64,000 nucleotides of DNA from Coenobita brevimanus (lineage: Eukaryota; Arthropoda; Malacostraca; Decapoda; Coenobitidae): contig CM064732.1 in NCBI GenBank assembly GCA_032717465.1, positions 28,681,607 through 28,745,606 of the forward strand. The letters run 5' to 3'. This document shows positions 22,367-33,276 of the stretch, piece after piece. A program made the translations under genes and the position numbers. The stretch's first letter is position 1; the number at the start of each line of letters is the position of its first letter. The notes under the pieces are model-generated. The model saw only the letters and a list, made by a program, of their open reading frames with translations. It ran no database searches and was not told where the DNA came from.

Positions 22367-22384
22367 GCATCCCGTGGGGTGCCA

Positions 22385-22400
22385 CAGGAAATCATATATA

Positions 22401-22470
<70 letters not shown>
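22385..22470. repeat. (AT)n microsatellite
   Basis: Pure AT tract following the RTE1 3' end. Confidence 0.97.
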
Positions 22471-22473
<3 letters not shown>

Positions 22474-22759
22474 CCGACAGTATTTGCGAAGGGTAAGGAA
22501 GAGTACAAACAGGGAAGTGCACTGACGGAGGGACCGAGTTTGTGGAAGCAGCGGAATCGAATATTAATAGATCAATACATTCGGAATACGAGGCGACACG
22601 GGCTCGGCAGATACGTGTTTGACCAGACAGAGAGATAGACAGCTAGGGTAGGTGGAGGGATAGGTGCGTGAACAAGTAGACTGATATATCGATGGCAGAT
22701 GGACAGGATGAGAAATTCCTTCTATCTGTGTTGATTGCCGGACACCTTAGTTCCGTGAG
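22471..22759. other. Intergenic stretch, nothing recognised
   Basis: About 290 bases with GACAGA-type words near 22624-22650 but no gene. Confidence 0.4.
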
Positions 22760-23510
22760 GCTTCTCCACAAACGAAAAGCCTCCCCGTCACCCTGTCTTG
22801 TGTCAACTGGTTGCCCTCTCTCAAACTCGCACTTCCCCTGTCTCATGTACAGTTCCACTCCATGTCATCCTTGGTGTCTTCCTCCCTCCCCTCCCCTCCA
22901 CCTCACTCAAATACACTCTCCTTGTCAGTCCCTCAATCTCTATCTTATGTACATAGCCAAACTATTTCAGAGTACTTCTTGTAATGTTTTATAGAAAATC
23001 CATATCAACACAACATAGCTAATTCACGTCTTTATTTGTCTGCCTGTTTCTGCAAAGTAGTTCCAAATGCTCCTCTCAGATTACTCATTTCCACTGCTAT
23101 CGCTGTCGACTTGTGGCCCTCCAGCAAAGTCCAAGTTTTACTTCCATGCCTTAGAGTGGGTATAAAATACAGCCATGCACGGACTCTTTCAATTTCCTGC
23201 TACTACCCCTGTTCCTTAATACTGCTTCTAATGAATCAGTAACTCTTCTTCCCTTATTTACCTTTCAACACACCTCATGTTATAAATTTCCAGCCTTGCT
23301 TATCACACCACCTAAATATTTTAGGTCACTTACATACTCTGTTGCCTAACAGTCTTTCCAGACTATGCACGCCACGATTTCATTTTTTCAAAGAACCGAA
23401 TTCTTATTCTTACCTAGTACATAAGATTTCCATTTTATTTCTTGTACATGCTTCATTGGTTACCAACCACGCCTTGAAACTCCAATTCATTTTCACACTA
23501 TTATAATCAA
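22760..23510 (-). pseudogene. Old LINE-B relative, C-terminal part
   Basis: The plus strand reads as a diverged version of 33480-34010: 'ACTCTCCTTGTCAGTCCCT', 'ACATAGCCAAACTATTTCAG', 'CTCATTTCCACTGCTATCGC', 'CTTCCATGCCTTAGAGTG'. These reverse-complement to the C-terminal RT region of LINE-B. Substitutions and small gaps are frequent, so this is an older copy than those at 26.4, 45.5 and 61.1 kb. Confidence 0.75.
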
Positions 23511-23569
23511 ACAAAAGTACAGTCAGTCTGCAGAACCTACCTTCTCTCACATTCTAGCATCCACTGCCG

Positions 23570-23765
<196 letters not shown>

Positions 23766-23819
23766 AAAGCTTCGATGTCCTATCGGGCCAAAAAGCACAT
23801 GCCTAATTGAGAGCCTTTT

Positions 23820-24200
23820 CTGAACAAGTACCGCCACCACGACCACGACCACACCTACCATCACCACCACCATAGTTACCAACTTCACCAAAATCATCGC
23901 AGCCCCACCACCACCCCCACCAAAGCTACCTCTACAACCACCAACACTACAACCAGCTACCACCAGCACCACCATTTTTCATCACAGCTATCACTACCAC
24001 CACCAGCACCACAACCAGGTACTACTACCACCACCAATTGTCATCACAGCTACCAGCACCATAGCCATCACCTCCACCACAGCTACTACCACAACCACCA
24101 CCGCCATCACAGCTCCTACTATCACCACCATCATTAATACAGCTACATTCACCACCACCACAGCTACTGCCACCACCACAGCTACCACCAATTTATGCGG
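23820..24200. repeat. Imperfect (ACC)n / CCACCACAGCTACCACC repeat
   Basis: About 380 bases of ACC, CCA and AGCTACC words with strong C/A bias on the plus strand. The Val-rich minus-strand frames here are artefacts of the repeat. Confidence 0.85.
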
Positions 24201-24259
24201 AATAAAATCGTCTGTTCCTAACATCACTGAGGTAATAGACATCGGAGTGTAGATGTTTA

Positions 24260-24261
24260 AC

Positions 24262-24306
<45 letters not shown>
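24260..24306. repeat. (CT)n microsatellite
   Basis: CT units with one TTT interruption. Confidence 0.95.
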
Positions 24307-24504
24307 GCAAAGACGTATGAGACTCCACGGAAATGTTCTGTTTTCACTTGCACGAGCACATAGCGTAACACCAGTGGATAGTTATTAGGGACAAAACACC
24401 CCATCAGAAAACATCAATTGGAATGAAACTGGGCCATCTGGGACTCAGTTCCAACCATCCTGCTAGGTTTCAATAAAATCCTTCTTTTCAGTTTTGGATT
24501 CACT

Positions 24505-24507
<3 letters not shown>

Positions 24508-24571
<64 letters not shown>

Positions 24572-24572
24572 T
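24508..24572. repeat. (CA)n microsatellite
   Basis: CA units with two CG interruptions. Confidence 0.96.
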
Positions 24573-24639
24573 ACACAGGATTATAATAGATATACAGTAT
24601 ATAATATTTAACAACGACTGAAACATGAAACATCCCTGT

Positions 24640-25285
24640 TTCAGTCCAACATTCAGATAAATGAACTAACTTAGTTCACTTTCTCCTTATGTGCTGGATT
24701 TTTGCACTGAATGTTTTACCTAAAATTACAATGCTCGTTGAGTAATGGAGATATATAAACAGAGGGCCACATTACAGAGGAGTGAATTATAGCGTTCTAT
24801 GGACAGAGATGTTACAAATAGGTTTACTGACTGAAATCAGAAATATACGGGTTGGCAAGCAGAGATCGTCATTTGAAGGTTAGACAGACAGAGTGTCCCA
24901 ATACAAGGCCATGAAATAGAGGAATGAATTAAAGGAGTTCATAGAAGTTCGAATTCCGAGGGTAGATAGACACAGGGTCTAATTATGGAGGCAAATAGAC
25001 GGGGCTGTATTGCACAAAACCGAATTACTGTTTTAAACTGGCAGAGGCAGACTGATGGAGGTAGATAAACTTAGAGTTGTTGTAGTGGACGGAACTGTAA
25101 GGGTAGAAAGGTCCCGTTATACAGAGGGCAGCATTCAAGGTGTAGATAAACTGTTGTATAATAAAGAGCAGAATTATAGGGTACAGAATGAAAGTATCGC
25201 AACATACAGAGCAGAATTTTACACGGCGAGGAAGGGTCATATAAACGTTATCATTGGAGACCCTCTGACAGCTCTTCCTTATCAT
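24640..25285. repeat. Possible decayed minisatellite (GACAGAGGG..AATTA words)
   Basis: Words such as AAACAGAGGGCCACATTACA, AGACAGAGTGTCCCAATAC, AGACACAGGGTCTAATTAT and ATACAGAGGGCAGCATTC recur loosely about every 35-100 bases. The array is too decayed to give a firm unit. No gene is seen. Confidence 0.35.
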
Positions 25286-26553
25286 TTAACCCCTTAACCG
25301 CAGGGCATCACTTTCGTGATGCTTAGGAGCAAGGGATCATACCGAGGGGCGTCACTTTTGTGATTCTGTGTTATTTTGAATTCGCCTGGGCTTTCAAGTG
25401 GTGGCTTGTATCATCTATCAGTATTGCCAATTTCCAACACTTGTCAGCACTCCTAATCTCATGTGTACTCCCATCCATTGTTGACAATTTAGCCATTTTT
25501 CCCCATTCTTGACTCCCCTCCCTACCTCCCCTCCATTACCCTCTCCTCTCGCCTGCCCGGCCGTGCTGCATTAAGTAAAGCTTCCCCGGAATTTTCCACT
25601 AATTTCATCCATTGAAATAAGCCCTATGCCCTATTCTTATACACAATAATATATACAAAAAAGAAATAAGGTAAGTGATAGTGCCATAAACCTGGAATTG
25701 GCTAATTATCACCTGACAACACCTCACGTGCACTCGTTTGCTAATTTTCCCTGTTTATTTCCCCTTGAAGTATGCCGTATAATCTATTCTCGTAATAAAA
25801 ATATATATAAGAAAGGAAGGGAGAAGCCTAAGTGATATTTACATTCACCTGGAACTACCTAATTTATTATGTATTGTCTAGATTTCCTGCCAATCATTTC
25901 ATAGCGTATATATTAGCAGCTGTCACCATGCAGCCTTTCACTGCCCCTAGGCCACCACAGCATTCAGTTTACTGTCATCTTTCAAGGTGAAACCACGTCG
26001 GATCCGCGCCTGTCCATTTCTGCCACTTTTTAGTCCCATGCAAAGGGCCCTGTGACCTCTACCCCTACCAAACCTTGTGTGGAAAGGGGTAAAGGGCTAA
26101 GTGACTGCTGTGGAACGTGAACTGGCTAATTTATCAATGAAAATGATGGATGGTGACTATGATCTTTCTGGTGACTAAAACAGTGCAAGTGGAAATGTAA
26201 ATAATGTGTAAACAGCAAGTGAAAGCAATGAATGTAAATATAAGTGAACAGTGGAAAATAGTTTTATAAGTTACTGCAAGTGACAGTGTATAACACAGTG
26301 TACATAAAATAGAAACGTAAATAATGTAAATAAAATAGAGAATGTAAATAGAAATGTAAATGAGTGGTAATATATGAATACGAGTATATATACTACCTGG
26401 GGGTAGGGGGGTTTCAAGAATACTCCCCCAGTATCCCTGGTTGTTGTATGAGGCGACTAAAAGGGTTAGTGTTAGTGCCCCACCACGTAAAAAGAACTAA
26501 CTAAACAAGCGAATAAAGCGCCTCGGACCCAGACGGACCATACGTTGACAACT

Positions 26554-28479
26554 ATGGAATGGAAAAAGGCCATTCTTAGGGTGGGAACTTGGAATGTGAG
26601 AGGAGTGAATGATGAAGTGAAAGAGAGAGAGATTGTTCAGGTGCTTGAGGATGCAAGAGTGGATATATGTGGATTGACTGAAACTAAAAGGAAAGGTGAA
26701 AGGGTGAGAGAATGAGAATATGTTTTAGGTATATGTGATGGAGTTAATAAGAATGAGAGGGCAAGAGAGGGAGTATGTCTGATGATAAGCAAGAAGTGGA
26801 AGGAGAATATAAGAGAGTATGGAACAGTGGGTGCAAGGATTGTATGGGTGAGGATGAAAGTAGGTATACAAGTGTGGGCGATTGCATGTGTGTATGCTCC
26901 GACAGAGGATCGAGTGGCAAGAGTGAAAGATGAGTTTTGGGTGAGAGTAGAAGCATGTATGGACAAATTTGAGAGGAGCGAGAGAATGTTTTTGATTGGA
27001 GACATGAATGGCAAAGTTGGGAATGGACGAGTGGATGGAGTGGTTGGTCAGTGGGGTTTGCCAACTGAAGTAGATGGGAAAGGTAGTGCTTTGGTGGACA
27101 TCTGTGCTGGTATAGGGTTGGCAATAGCCAACACTTACTTTTGCCATAAGATGATCCACCGGTATACATGGAGAGTAATGACGAGGATGGATGGTGGGCT
27201 TGTTGAACGAAAGGCAATGATAGACTATGTGTGTGTGGATGAGCGAATGAGAAGACAAGTGTTGGATGCAAGAGTGTGGAGAGGGTGGGGGAATGGAGTC
27301 TCTGACCATCACTTAGTGATGGCCAAGGTAAAGCTACAGAGAAAATGGTTGGGGAGACGAAGGGGAAGACAGGAGGAAACAGCTCCTCTGACAAGAGTGG
27401 AGAAATTGCGAGAGAGTGAGAAAATGGCAGAGTATAAGAGCATAGTGGAAGAAAGGTTGGGAAGGTATGAGCTAGAGCAGACGGAAGGGGTGGAAGATGT
27501 ATGTAAGATATCCACGGAAGAGATAGGCGCTGTGTGTGAGGTGGTTTGTGGAGTAAGGAGGAGATGCAAGGGTGTGCAAGGGACAGCATGGCGGAATGAT
27601 GAGGTGAAACGAGCTGTGGAACAAAAGAAGAAGGCATATAGTGAATGGTTAGCGAGCAGAGGTAGGGGAGAAGATGAGAGAGAGAATAGAGAGGTATATG
27701 TAAGCAGGAGAAGGGAGGTGAAGAGACTGGTGAAGGAGAGTAAGAAGAAAGTGGATGAAGAGTTTGGGAGGAATCTGAGTGTGAAATGGAGGGAGAGTAA
27801 GAAATTGTTTTGGAAGCAGGTAAAGAAAGTAAGGCAGTGTGAAAAGGGAAATAGTAGGGGAGTGAAAGATATGAATAATAGATTGTTGGTGGAGAAGAAA
27901 GAGAAATTGAGGAGATGGAAGGAGCACTTTGAGGATTTGTTGAATGTAGAGAGTGAGAGCAGTGCGAGTATAAGTGGTTGGGGAATGGCTGGGAGAAGAA
28001 GAGATGAGAGGAAGGAGGAAGAGATCAGTAGGGCGGAAGTAGTGGAAGCAATGAAGATCAAGTTGGGAAAGGCCCCAGGAATTGATGGAGTGTGTGGTGA
28101 AATGCTGAGGTATGGGGGTGAGATTGTTGTGGAGTGGATATGGAAGTTGTGTAGATTGGCTTGGGAAGAGGGAAGGGTTCCAGAGGACTGGAATTCAGAT
28201 ATAATTGTTCCTTTATATAAAGGAAAAAGGGAGAGAGAAGTGTGTGGTAACCACAGGGGTATTTGCCTTCTTAGTGTGACTGGCAAAATATATGGTAGAA
28301 TACTCATTGATAGGGTTAGGCATATGACAAAGGAGCTAGTTGGAGAAGAAAAAGGGGGATTTAGGAAGGGAAAAGGGTGTGTAGATCAGATATTTGTTCT
28401 TAAGATGTTTAGTGGAGAAGTATCTAGAGAAGGAAAAGAAAGTGTATGCTGCCTTCATGGACTTGGAGAAAGCTTATGA
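26554..28479 (+). pseudogene. LINE-B endonuclease plus RT N-terminal part
   Basis: The ATG at 26554 opens 'MEWKKAILRVGTWNVRG', the first EEP motif. A TGA at 26713-26715 breaks the frame after 53 codons, and it then stays open to 28479. EEP motifs: 'LTETKRKG', 'ACVYAPTED', 'GDMNGKVGN', 'MIDYVCV', 'GVSDHHLVMA'. After a basic linker come RT motifs 'GKAPGIDGVCGEMLRYGG', 'VPLYKGKREREVCGNHRG' and 'GGFRKGKGCVDQIFVL'. An extra T near 28400 (GTTCTTAAGA where other copies have GTTCTAAGA) shifts the frame. One stop and two frameshifts therefore separate this copy from an open frame. Confidence 0.88.
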
Positions 28480-29540
28480 CAGAATAGATGGGCAAGGTAT
28501 GTGGAAGGTATTAAGAATATATGGAGTGGATGGGAAATTGTTGAGTGCTGTGAAGAGTATGTACGGAGCTAGGGCTACGGTGCGAGTGGATGGTGAGCTG
28601 AGTGAGTTCTTTGTTCTCAGTGTAGGACCGAAACAGGGTTGTGTGATGTCTCCATGGCGCTTTAATATATACATGGATGGGGATGCAAAGGAGGTGCAAG
28701 GTAGGGCAGTGGATGTGGGGGTGGCCCTAATGAATGAGGGTGAGATTTGGAAGATTCCAGTGTTGCTGTTTGCTGATGATACAGTAATGTTGAGTGAAGA
28801 TGAATGGGAGATGCAAGGTTTGGTGAATGAATTTGGGGCAGTGTGTACGAGGAGGAAGCTGAAAGTTACGGTAAACAAAAGTAAAGTTATGGTGTTTGAG
28901 AGGAATGAAGTCACAGAATGTACAGTGAGGTTGGGTGGCGAGGATATGGAGAATGTGAGTGCATTCAAGTACTTGGGTAGTGTGATGAGTAAGGATGGAG
29001 GATGAAGTGCATGAAAGGGTACAGCAAGGAAGAAAGGTTGTTGGTTCACTGAAAGCAGTGATGAGAAATAGGGAGGTGAGTATGGAAGTTAAGAAGTCAC
29101 TGCATGATAGTATTGTGATCCCTACCCTGACGTATGGAAGAGAGGCGTGGACCTTGCAAGAGGGGAACAAGTCAAGAGTGAGAGCAGTGGAAATGAGTTA
29201 TTTGAGAGGAGCATGTGGAGTGACATGGAGGGACAGGTTAACGAATGAAGAAGTGAAGGAACATTGTGGGGTGGATGTGGATGTGGTTGAGAAGATTAGG
29301 AGAAATACACTGAGGTGGTTTGGGCATGTGGAGAGAATGAAGAATGAGCGACTGACTAAGAGGGTGTATGTAGGTGAGGTGGAGGGAGGGAGAGGGAGGG
29401 GTAGACCGAGGATGAGGTGGAGGGATGGAGTTGAGAGGTATATGAGGGAGGGGGGAGTGAGTTGGGGGGAGGGTAGTCAAATGGTGGGTGACAGAGCGAC
29501 TTGGAGGCGTTTTGCCTGCGTCCACCCTTTGCGGGATTAG
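28394..29540 (+). pseudogene. LINE-B RT core and C-terminus
   Basis: In the next frame: 'AFMDLEKAYDRIDGQG' (motif A), 'QGCVMSPWRFNIYMDG' (motif B), the intact catalytic 'FADD' (28771-28782) and 'RRKLKVTVNKSKVMVF'. A deletion of about ten bases near 29000 (after AAGGATGGA) moves the end into a third frame. That frame gives 'SYLRGACGVTWRDRL', 'TLRWFGHVERMKNERLTKRV' and 'RGRPRMRWRDGVERYM'. The final residues and stop overlap the sequence that the 5S-derived SINE also carries. Confidence 0.87.
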
Positions 29541-29573
29541 GGCGTCGGGCTATAGATAGATAGATAGATAGAT

Positions 29574-30225
29574 GTATGAATACTATGTGTTATGAAAGTA
29601 AAAGTGACAGATTCACTCTCAACGCTAGTATACAGGACGAGAAAGTGAATGCTACATATTTTACTGAAAGAGAAACTGAATGCCTACAGTCACAATAGAT
29701 TACTATTACTGAAGGAAACTTATGGATAAAGACTGCAGATATATATATAAGTGTTATATAGTACTAGAAATATAGAGTGTGAGTGTTTTTATGAATAATA
29801 AATGAGAGAATACCAGCGGCGAACGAGAGCATATGGGAAGCTGGTACGCGCTCGTAATTTTCATTGCTTTCACAGCGTTTTTTTTTTTTTGGAGTATGGA
29901 TTCCAAACTATTTGAAAATCATAAAATAGTGTTTCTAGTTATAATATCAGGCTGTGGTAATCATATTACTGGGTGTCGGGAAGTGTAAAGAGGAGATTTC
30001 GTTACCCAACTTCAGAAGTCTCCACAAGTCCTACAGTACTCGACGAAGGCTCAACAAACATCCCAGGAGAAAGCTAAAGGTATGTGCCATATGCATATTT
30101 AATTATAATATTGTAGGACTAATAAATGATTTTTGGCAAATACAGTATTTTTACAAATTCTATCGGAGTGCAAATATCGCCGCGTGACATGCAAGGAGCG
30201 CCAAAACAACCCCGCGGTTTAGGGG
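29574..30225. other. Right part of the TTAA element
   Basis: About 650 bases between LINE-B and the right TIR, with a poly-T near 29880 but no coding region. A transposase is not visible on either strand. Confidence 0.45.
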
Positions 30226-30229
30226 TTAA

Positions 30230-31490
30230 TCCTGTATATACCATGATAATAGTCTCGCCTATGATATCTATGGGTTCAGATGTTCATATTAAAAGGATAT
30301 AAATCAAGTACCAGAGAAATATAAACTCCTTTACTATGAGAAACCTTTACTGATACCAAAAAAAGTCAATAAATTAGTTTGGCAGTAACAAACAAGAAAT
30401 GCAAAATCATCGCAGTGAGGGAGATAAGTGAGGTTGTCCCGAATCCCTTCAGTGTGGTCAGCCTTTCCTGAACTGAATAAACTCATTCGAAACAACCATG
30501 AAGTAAATAAGTTCACCGTCATCGCAGTGAGGTGGTTAGCTTCTCTGCAATATGTCATTTCTACCCGGTACTTGATACCTCTAAAAGATTCTGAGATTTT
30601 ATTTGCATCAGAAGATTCACCATAGCGCATGGTTTTAGAAAATATGTTCATTCACATTCCCTGAACAAGGAGCTTCATCATAGCTGCCAAAGCTCCTCCT
30701 TCAGTAGCAAGCATAAGAAGTAAGTCACTGTCTTGAAGGTGTGACAGCACAATAGGAAAAGTAATCTATACGGAAAAAGTACCAGGGAGTTTCCTGAGCC
30801 GACGATGGTATTGGTCAGGAAGATGTAAAGGCAGATACTGTATTACTCGTATGGTATTTACACGGATGGCCAGATGGACTATAGGTAAAGAAATTTAAAG
30901 AACAAGAGTCAAATTAGTGGATCATTGTGTGGATGTTGCTCTCTCTCTCTCTCTCTCTCTCTCTTCTGTTATTTTTTCTCTTGTTTGTTGCTTCCGTCAC
31001 TGCTGATGTATGCTACCATTCCTCCCATTCATCAGTACTATGTATGTTATATATTTATTTTCTTTCCATCACGACTTACCTAGATATCTCTTCTCTTCTT
31101 TCTTGTTCTCATTGCCTTCCTGCCCTCCTGTAACACGCCTCCTCCCATTCCCATCCTCCCACTCCCACGACACTTCATCCTCTGCTTCACCATCTCAACC
31201 ATCACCACCACTGTCCCCGTTGTCAGGATGGGGAGGAAAACCGGAGGTCACCTGGGGAATATTTCCCTCCTCCTCGCCTTTCTCCTGACTGTCACCTTTT
31301 TCCCCCCTACCTTTCCCTTCTCCATTCCCCTTCCCCTTCCCTTTCCTTTCATTTCCACACTACCAATAAGGGAAGAGGAAGCACTGAAATGAGATGGGGA
31401 ATTTCCATGCATAGGTGTGGCTGAGGTGATGGGCTGAGATGACTCAGGCTTTTGTGAGGTCAGTGGCGCCATGCTCCTCCGCACCCCATG
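30230..31490. other. Intergenic stretch with a (CT)n tract
   Basis: A (CT)n tract at about 30938-30963 starts a pyrimidine-rich stretch that runs to about 31360. No gene or shared repeat is recognised. Confidence 0.45.
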
Positions 31491-31514
31491 TGACTAAAAC
31501 AATGCACTACTCAC

Positions 31515-31892
31515 CTTGTAGTTTTTAATTTGTAAATCATCCCTGGCCTTTGGCCCTTTATGGGGGGATACTACCCACTTTGACAGAGTGTACTGAGTAC
31601 CAGGATCCTCCTGATATTCATCCTCACTAGAGGAACTGTCATGCGATCGAGGGTGGCAGGGGGTGGTGGGAAGTGGTGATGGTGGTGGGGCTGCCTGTGA
31701 GGACAACGACGTGACCTTCATATATTTCGCCTTCCTGGGGGATGGAACTTCCTCATCACTGCGTGATTCAGTATCTGGCTGAATGTAATCCCTGTCAGCC
31801 ACATTATCATCCAATGAGGAATTGCTTTCCCCATCATAGGGCACCTCAAGGAGAGAGTCAATCTCATTCTGGGTCAGGTCGCGACGTGCCAT
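31515..31892 (-). pseudogene. piggyBac-like transposase, N-terminal exon
   Basis: From the ATG at 31892 the minus strand encodes an acidic, Ser-rich N-terminus: 'MARRDLTQNEIDSLLEV' then 'SRSDEEVPSPRK' and 'SSSSEDEYQEDPG'. Proteins of the PGBD/piggyBac family usually start this way, with L.EEI..LL followed by acidic low-complexity sequence. The frame ends at a good splice donor, AAG|GTGAGT (31515/31514). A TTAA with inverted-terminal features lies about 255 bases upstream at 32147-32150. No catalytic DDD core follows within the window, so the gene is truncated. It could instead be a first exon of a host gene; I judge that less likely. Confidence 0.42.
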
Positions 31893-32113
31893 GATCTTCA
31901 CTCACTCACTGTCAAAATCAGACTGATGTGGCATGATCCCACATGGGTTCAGGTGTGTGGTGATGACTCATACCTGATGGATGAGGCCTAGAGAGGCGAC
32001 AGGAATATCCCCACCAATTTTTTGGCGTGTAATTTGAATGTTCAAATTTTGGCAAATATTTTATATTGCTTGCATAGATATACATCAGTGGCATTGTCCA
32101 CACACATAGGGGC

Positions 32114-32150
32114 TGACATACATGTACGTCAATGGCACGCGGCGGGTTAA
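32114..32150 (-). repeat. Putative piggyBac-like terminus
   Basis: On the minus strand the sequence starts TTAACCCGCCGCGTGCCATT (from 32150) and continues to the near-perfect palindrome TGACGTACATGTATGTCA, one mismatched pair. This fits a TTAA-ended piggyBac-like end upstream of the exon at 31.5-31.9 kb. It does not match the TIRs of the element at 25286-30229. The partner end was not found. Confidence 0.45.
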
Positions 32151-32152
32151 AA

Positions 32153-32570
32153 TGCTCTAACTTGAACAAAACAAAATCCAGGCCAGTTGGGCCACCAGTT
32201 CCCGAGTTGCAACTCATTTCTGGTCTTTTGTTTCAGCTCTAGCAGTGCAGTGGATGGATTCATCCTTGTTCCTACCAGTATGACACAAATGAGAAGAGTG
32301 ATGTGTTTCTTGTATTATCACTATCTCGCATCTCCTTCCACCCTCCTCATACTCCTAAAATTGTATAATATAATGGTATAGTATAATCCATATTATAATG
32401 ATCCAATTTCTGTATGCTTGTGGAATGTTGGTTACCATAACATGGCAAAAATGGCACATGTAGTGCAAATTTTTGTTAGCACAAGGTACTGTCAAAATTT
32501 TCTAACTTGAAGAATGCAACAATTTCCAGTCCAATCAGGCCACCGGTTCCCTAGTTATGACTCATTTCTG
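32153..32570. repeat. Direct repeat pair of about 70 bp
   Basis: 32153-32223 and 32499-32570 share CTAACTTGAA, CCAG.CCA.T..GGCCACC, GTTCCC.AGTT and ACTCATTTCTG in the same order, with about 20% differences. The left copy begins three bases after the TTAA end. Confidence 0.7.
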
Positions 32571-33269
32571 AAGTGAGTGACTTGACGTCTAGCTGAGGCC
32601 ACTAAAGGTGGTCTCTCAGTGAGTACGCTAAAAACAAATTTCTTGAATGTATCTGCTTCCTGCTGAAAGAATCTCGTCTCCATCTAACATAGAAAAGTTA
32701 TTAGCCTCTAAAAACCATCACAGTCTCCATGCCATTTCGGTCCGGGCCTGATTCTGTCGGTCACCTCATGTCTCAGCTGGAAGTAGAGTACACATCGCTT
32801 TGCTCACTGCGCTTACTCACTTGTAATAACATGTACCATTGTCTGAGGGCCACAAAGAGGCCAGGATAAAAGCAAATAACCCAGGTAAGGCAATTATGAA
32901 CCTGAAATCATAACGTGCATCTAAATTTTTTTCCACTGCATTCAGTAAGCATTTTCTAGTGAACTGAAGTCAAGCACTATTTCCAAACACATTTTATGAT
33001 GTCTTTTGCAACATACTTGTTCTCGTTTACAAGCAAAAGATTTTTAGGCGCACAAGAGGAAATCTTAACAATGTTGTTAGACAACTCTCAGAATTCTACC
33101 ACTTCAAACTGTACTATTTAACGTTTGGGTGAAAGAATTGCCAAGGATGTGAAATGTGATCTCTATGATTATTGAGATGCACACATTTAACTTTCCGTGT
33201 GTGTTGGGGGGGGGACATGCACTAACACCTATGCTTGTGCTTGTGTATGTTCAAGCTCTTCCCATATTA
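32571..33269. other. Intergenic stretch, nothing recognised
   Basis: About 700 bases without a coding region; one G9 run near 33207. Confidence 0.45.
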
Positions 33270-33276
33270 ATTATTC

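Larger units (their letters stand above)
19809..22376 (+). mobile_element. RTE1: RTE-type non-LTR retrotransposon, 5'-truncated
   Basis: It starts within the endonuclease domain at the end of an (AT)n tract and runs through RT to a C-terminus near 22365, then a short non-coding end and another (AT)n. RTE-type traits are the phrase '[10 protein letters not shown]', 'TDHIAISRR', 'VDFEKAFDSVSRGAML', 'DLDYADDIILIS' and the C-terminal 'RRGRGRPRESW'. The RTE clade is known for short 3' ends with simple-repeat tails, as seen here. At least four frame breaks or stops make it inactive. Confidence 0.85.
26400..29573 (+). mobile_element. LINE-B copy 1, nearly full length
   Basis: This is the longest copy of the youngest LINE family here. 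A leader ('CCCCCAGTATCCCTGGTTG' at 26426) precedes an endonuclease-RT frame that starts at 26554. The frame ends at a TAG at 29538-29540, and only about ten bases later a (TAGA)n tail begins (to 29573). So the 3' untranslated region is almost absent. Other copies are at 45457 and 61088 (plus strand, roughly 95% alike by eye) and, more diverged, at 33277 and 22760 (minus strand). It belongs to the APE-type LINEs; the clade is not certain. Confidence 0.88.
25286..30229. mobile_element. TTAA-ended piggyBac-like DNA element, split by LINE-B
   Basis: The left end reads TTAACCCCTTAACCGCAGGG (25286). The right end, reverse-complemented, reads TTAACCCCTAAACCGCGGGG (30229). These agree at 18 of 20 positions, including the TTAA target typical of piggyBac elements. 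The left end then has a short hairpin GCATCAC-TTTC-GTGATGC, partly repeated about 40 bases on. Without the LINE-B inside it, the element would be about 1.8 kb and has no visible transposase, so it would be non-autonomous. TIRs this short could arise by chance; the TTAA at both ends raises confidence. Confidence 0.55.

Noticed and set aside
26744..28307. Minus-strand frames of 195-332 codons opposite LINE-B
   Set aside because: They are shadows of the LINE-B coding strand, rich in Ser/Leu/Pro/His because the sense strand is purine-rich. The plus strand carries all endonuclease and RT motifs.
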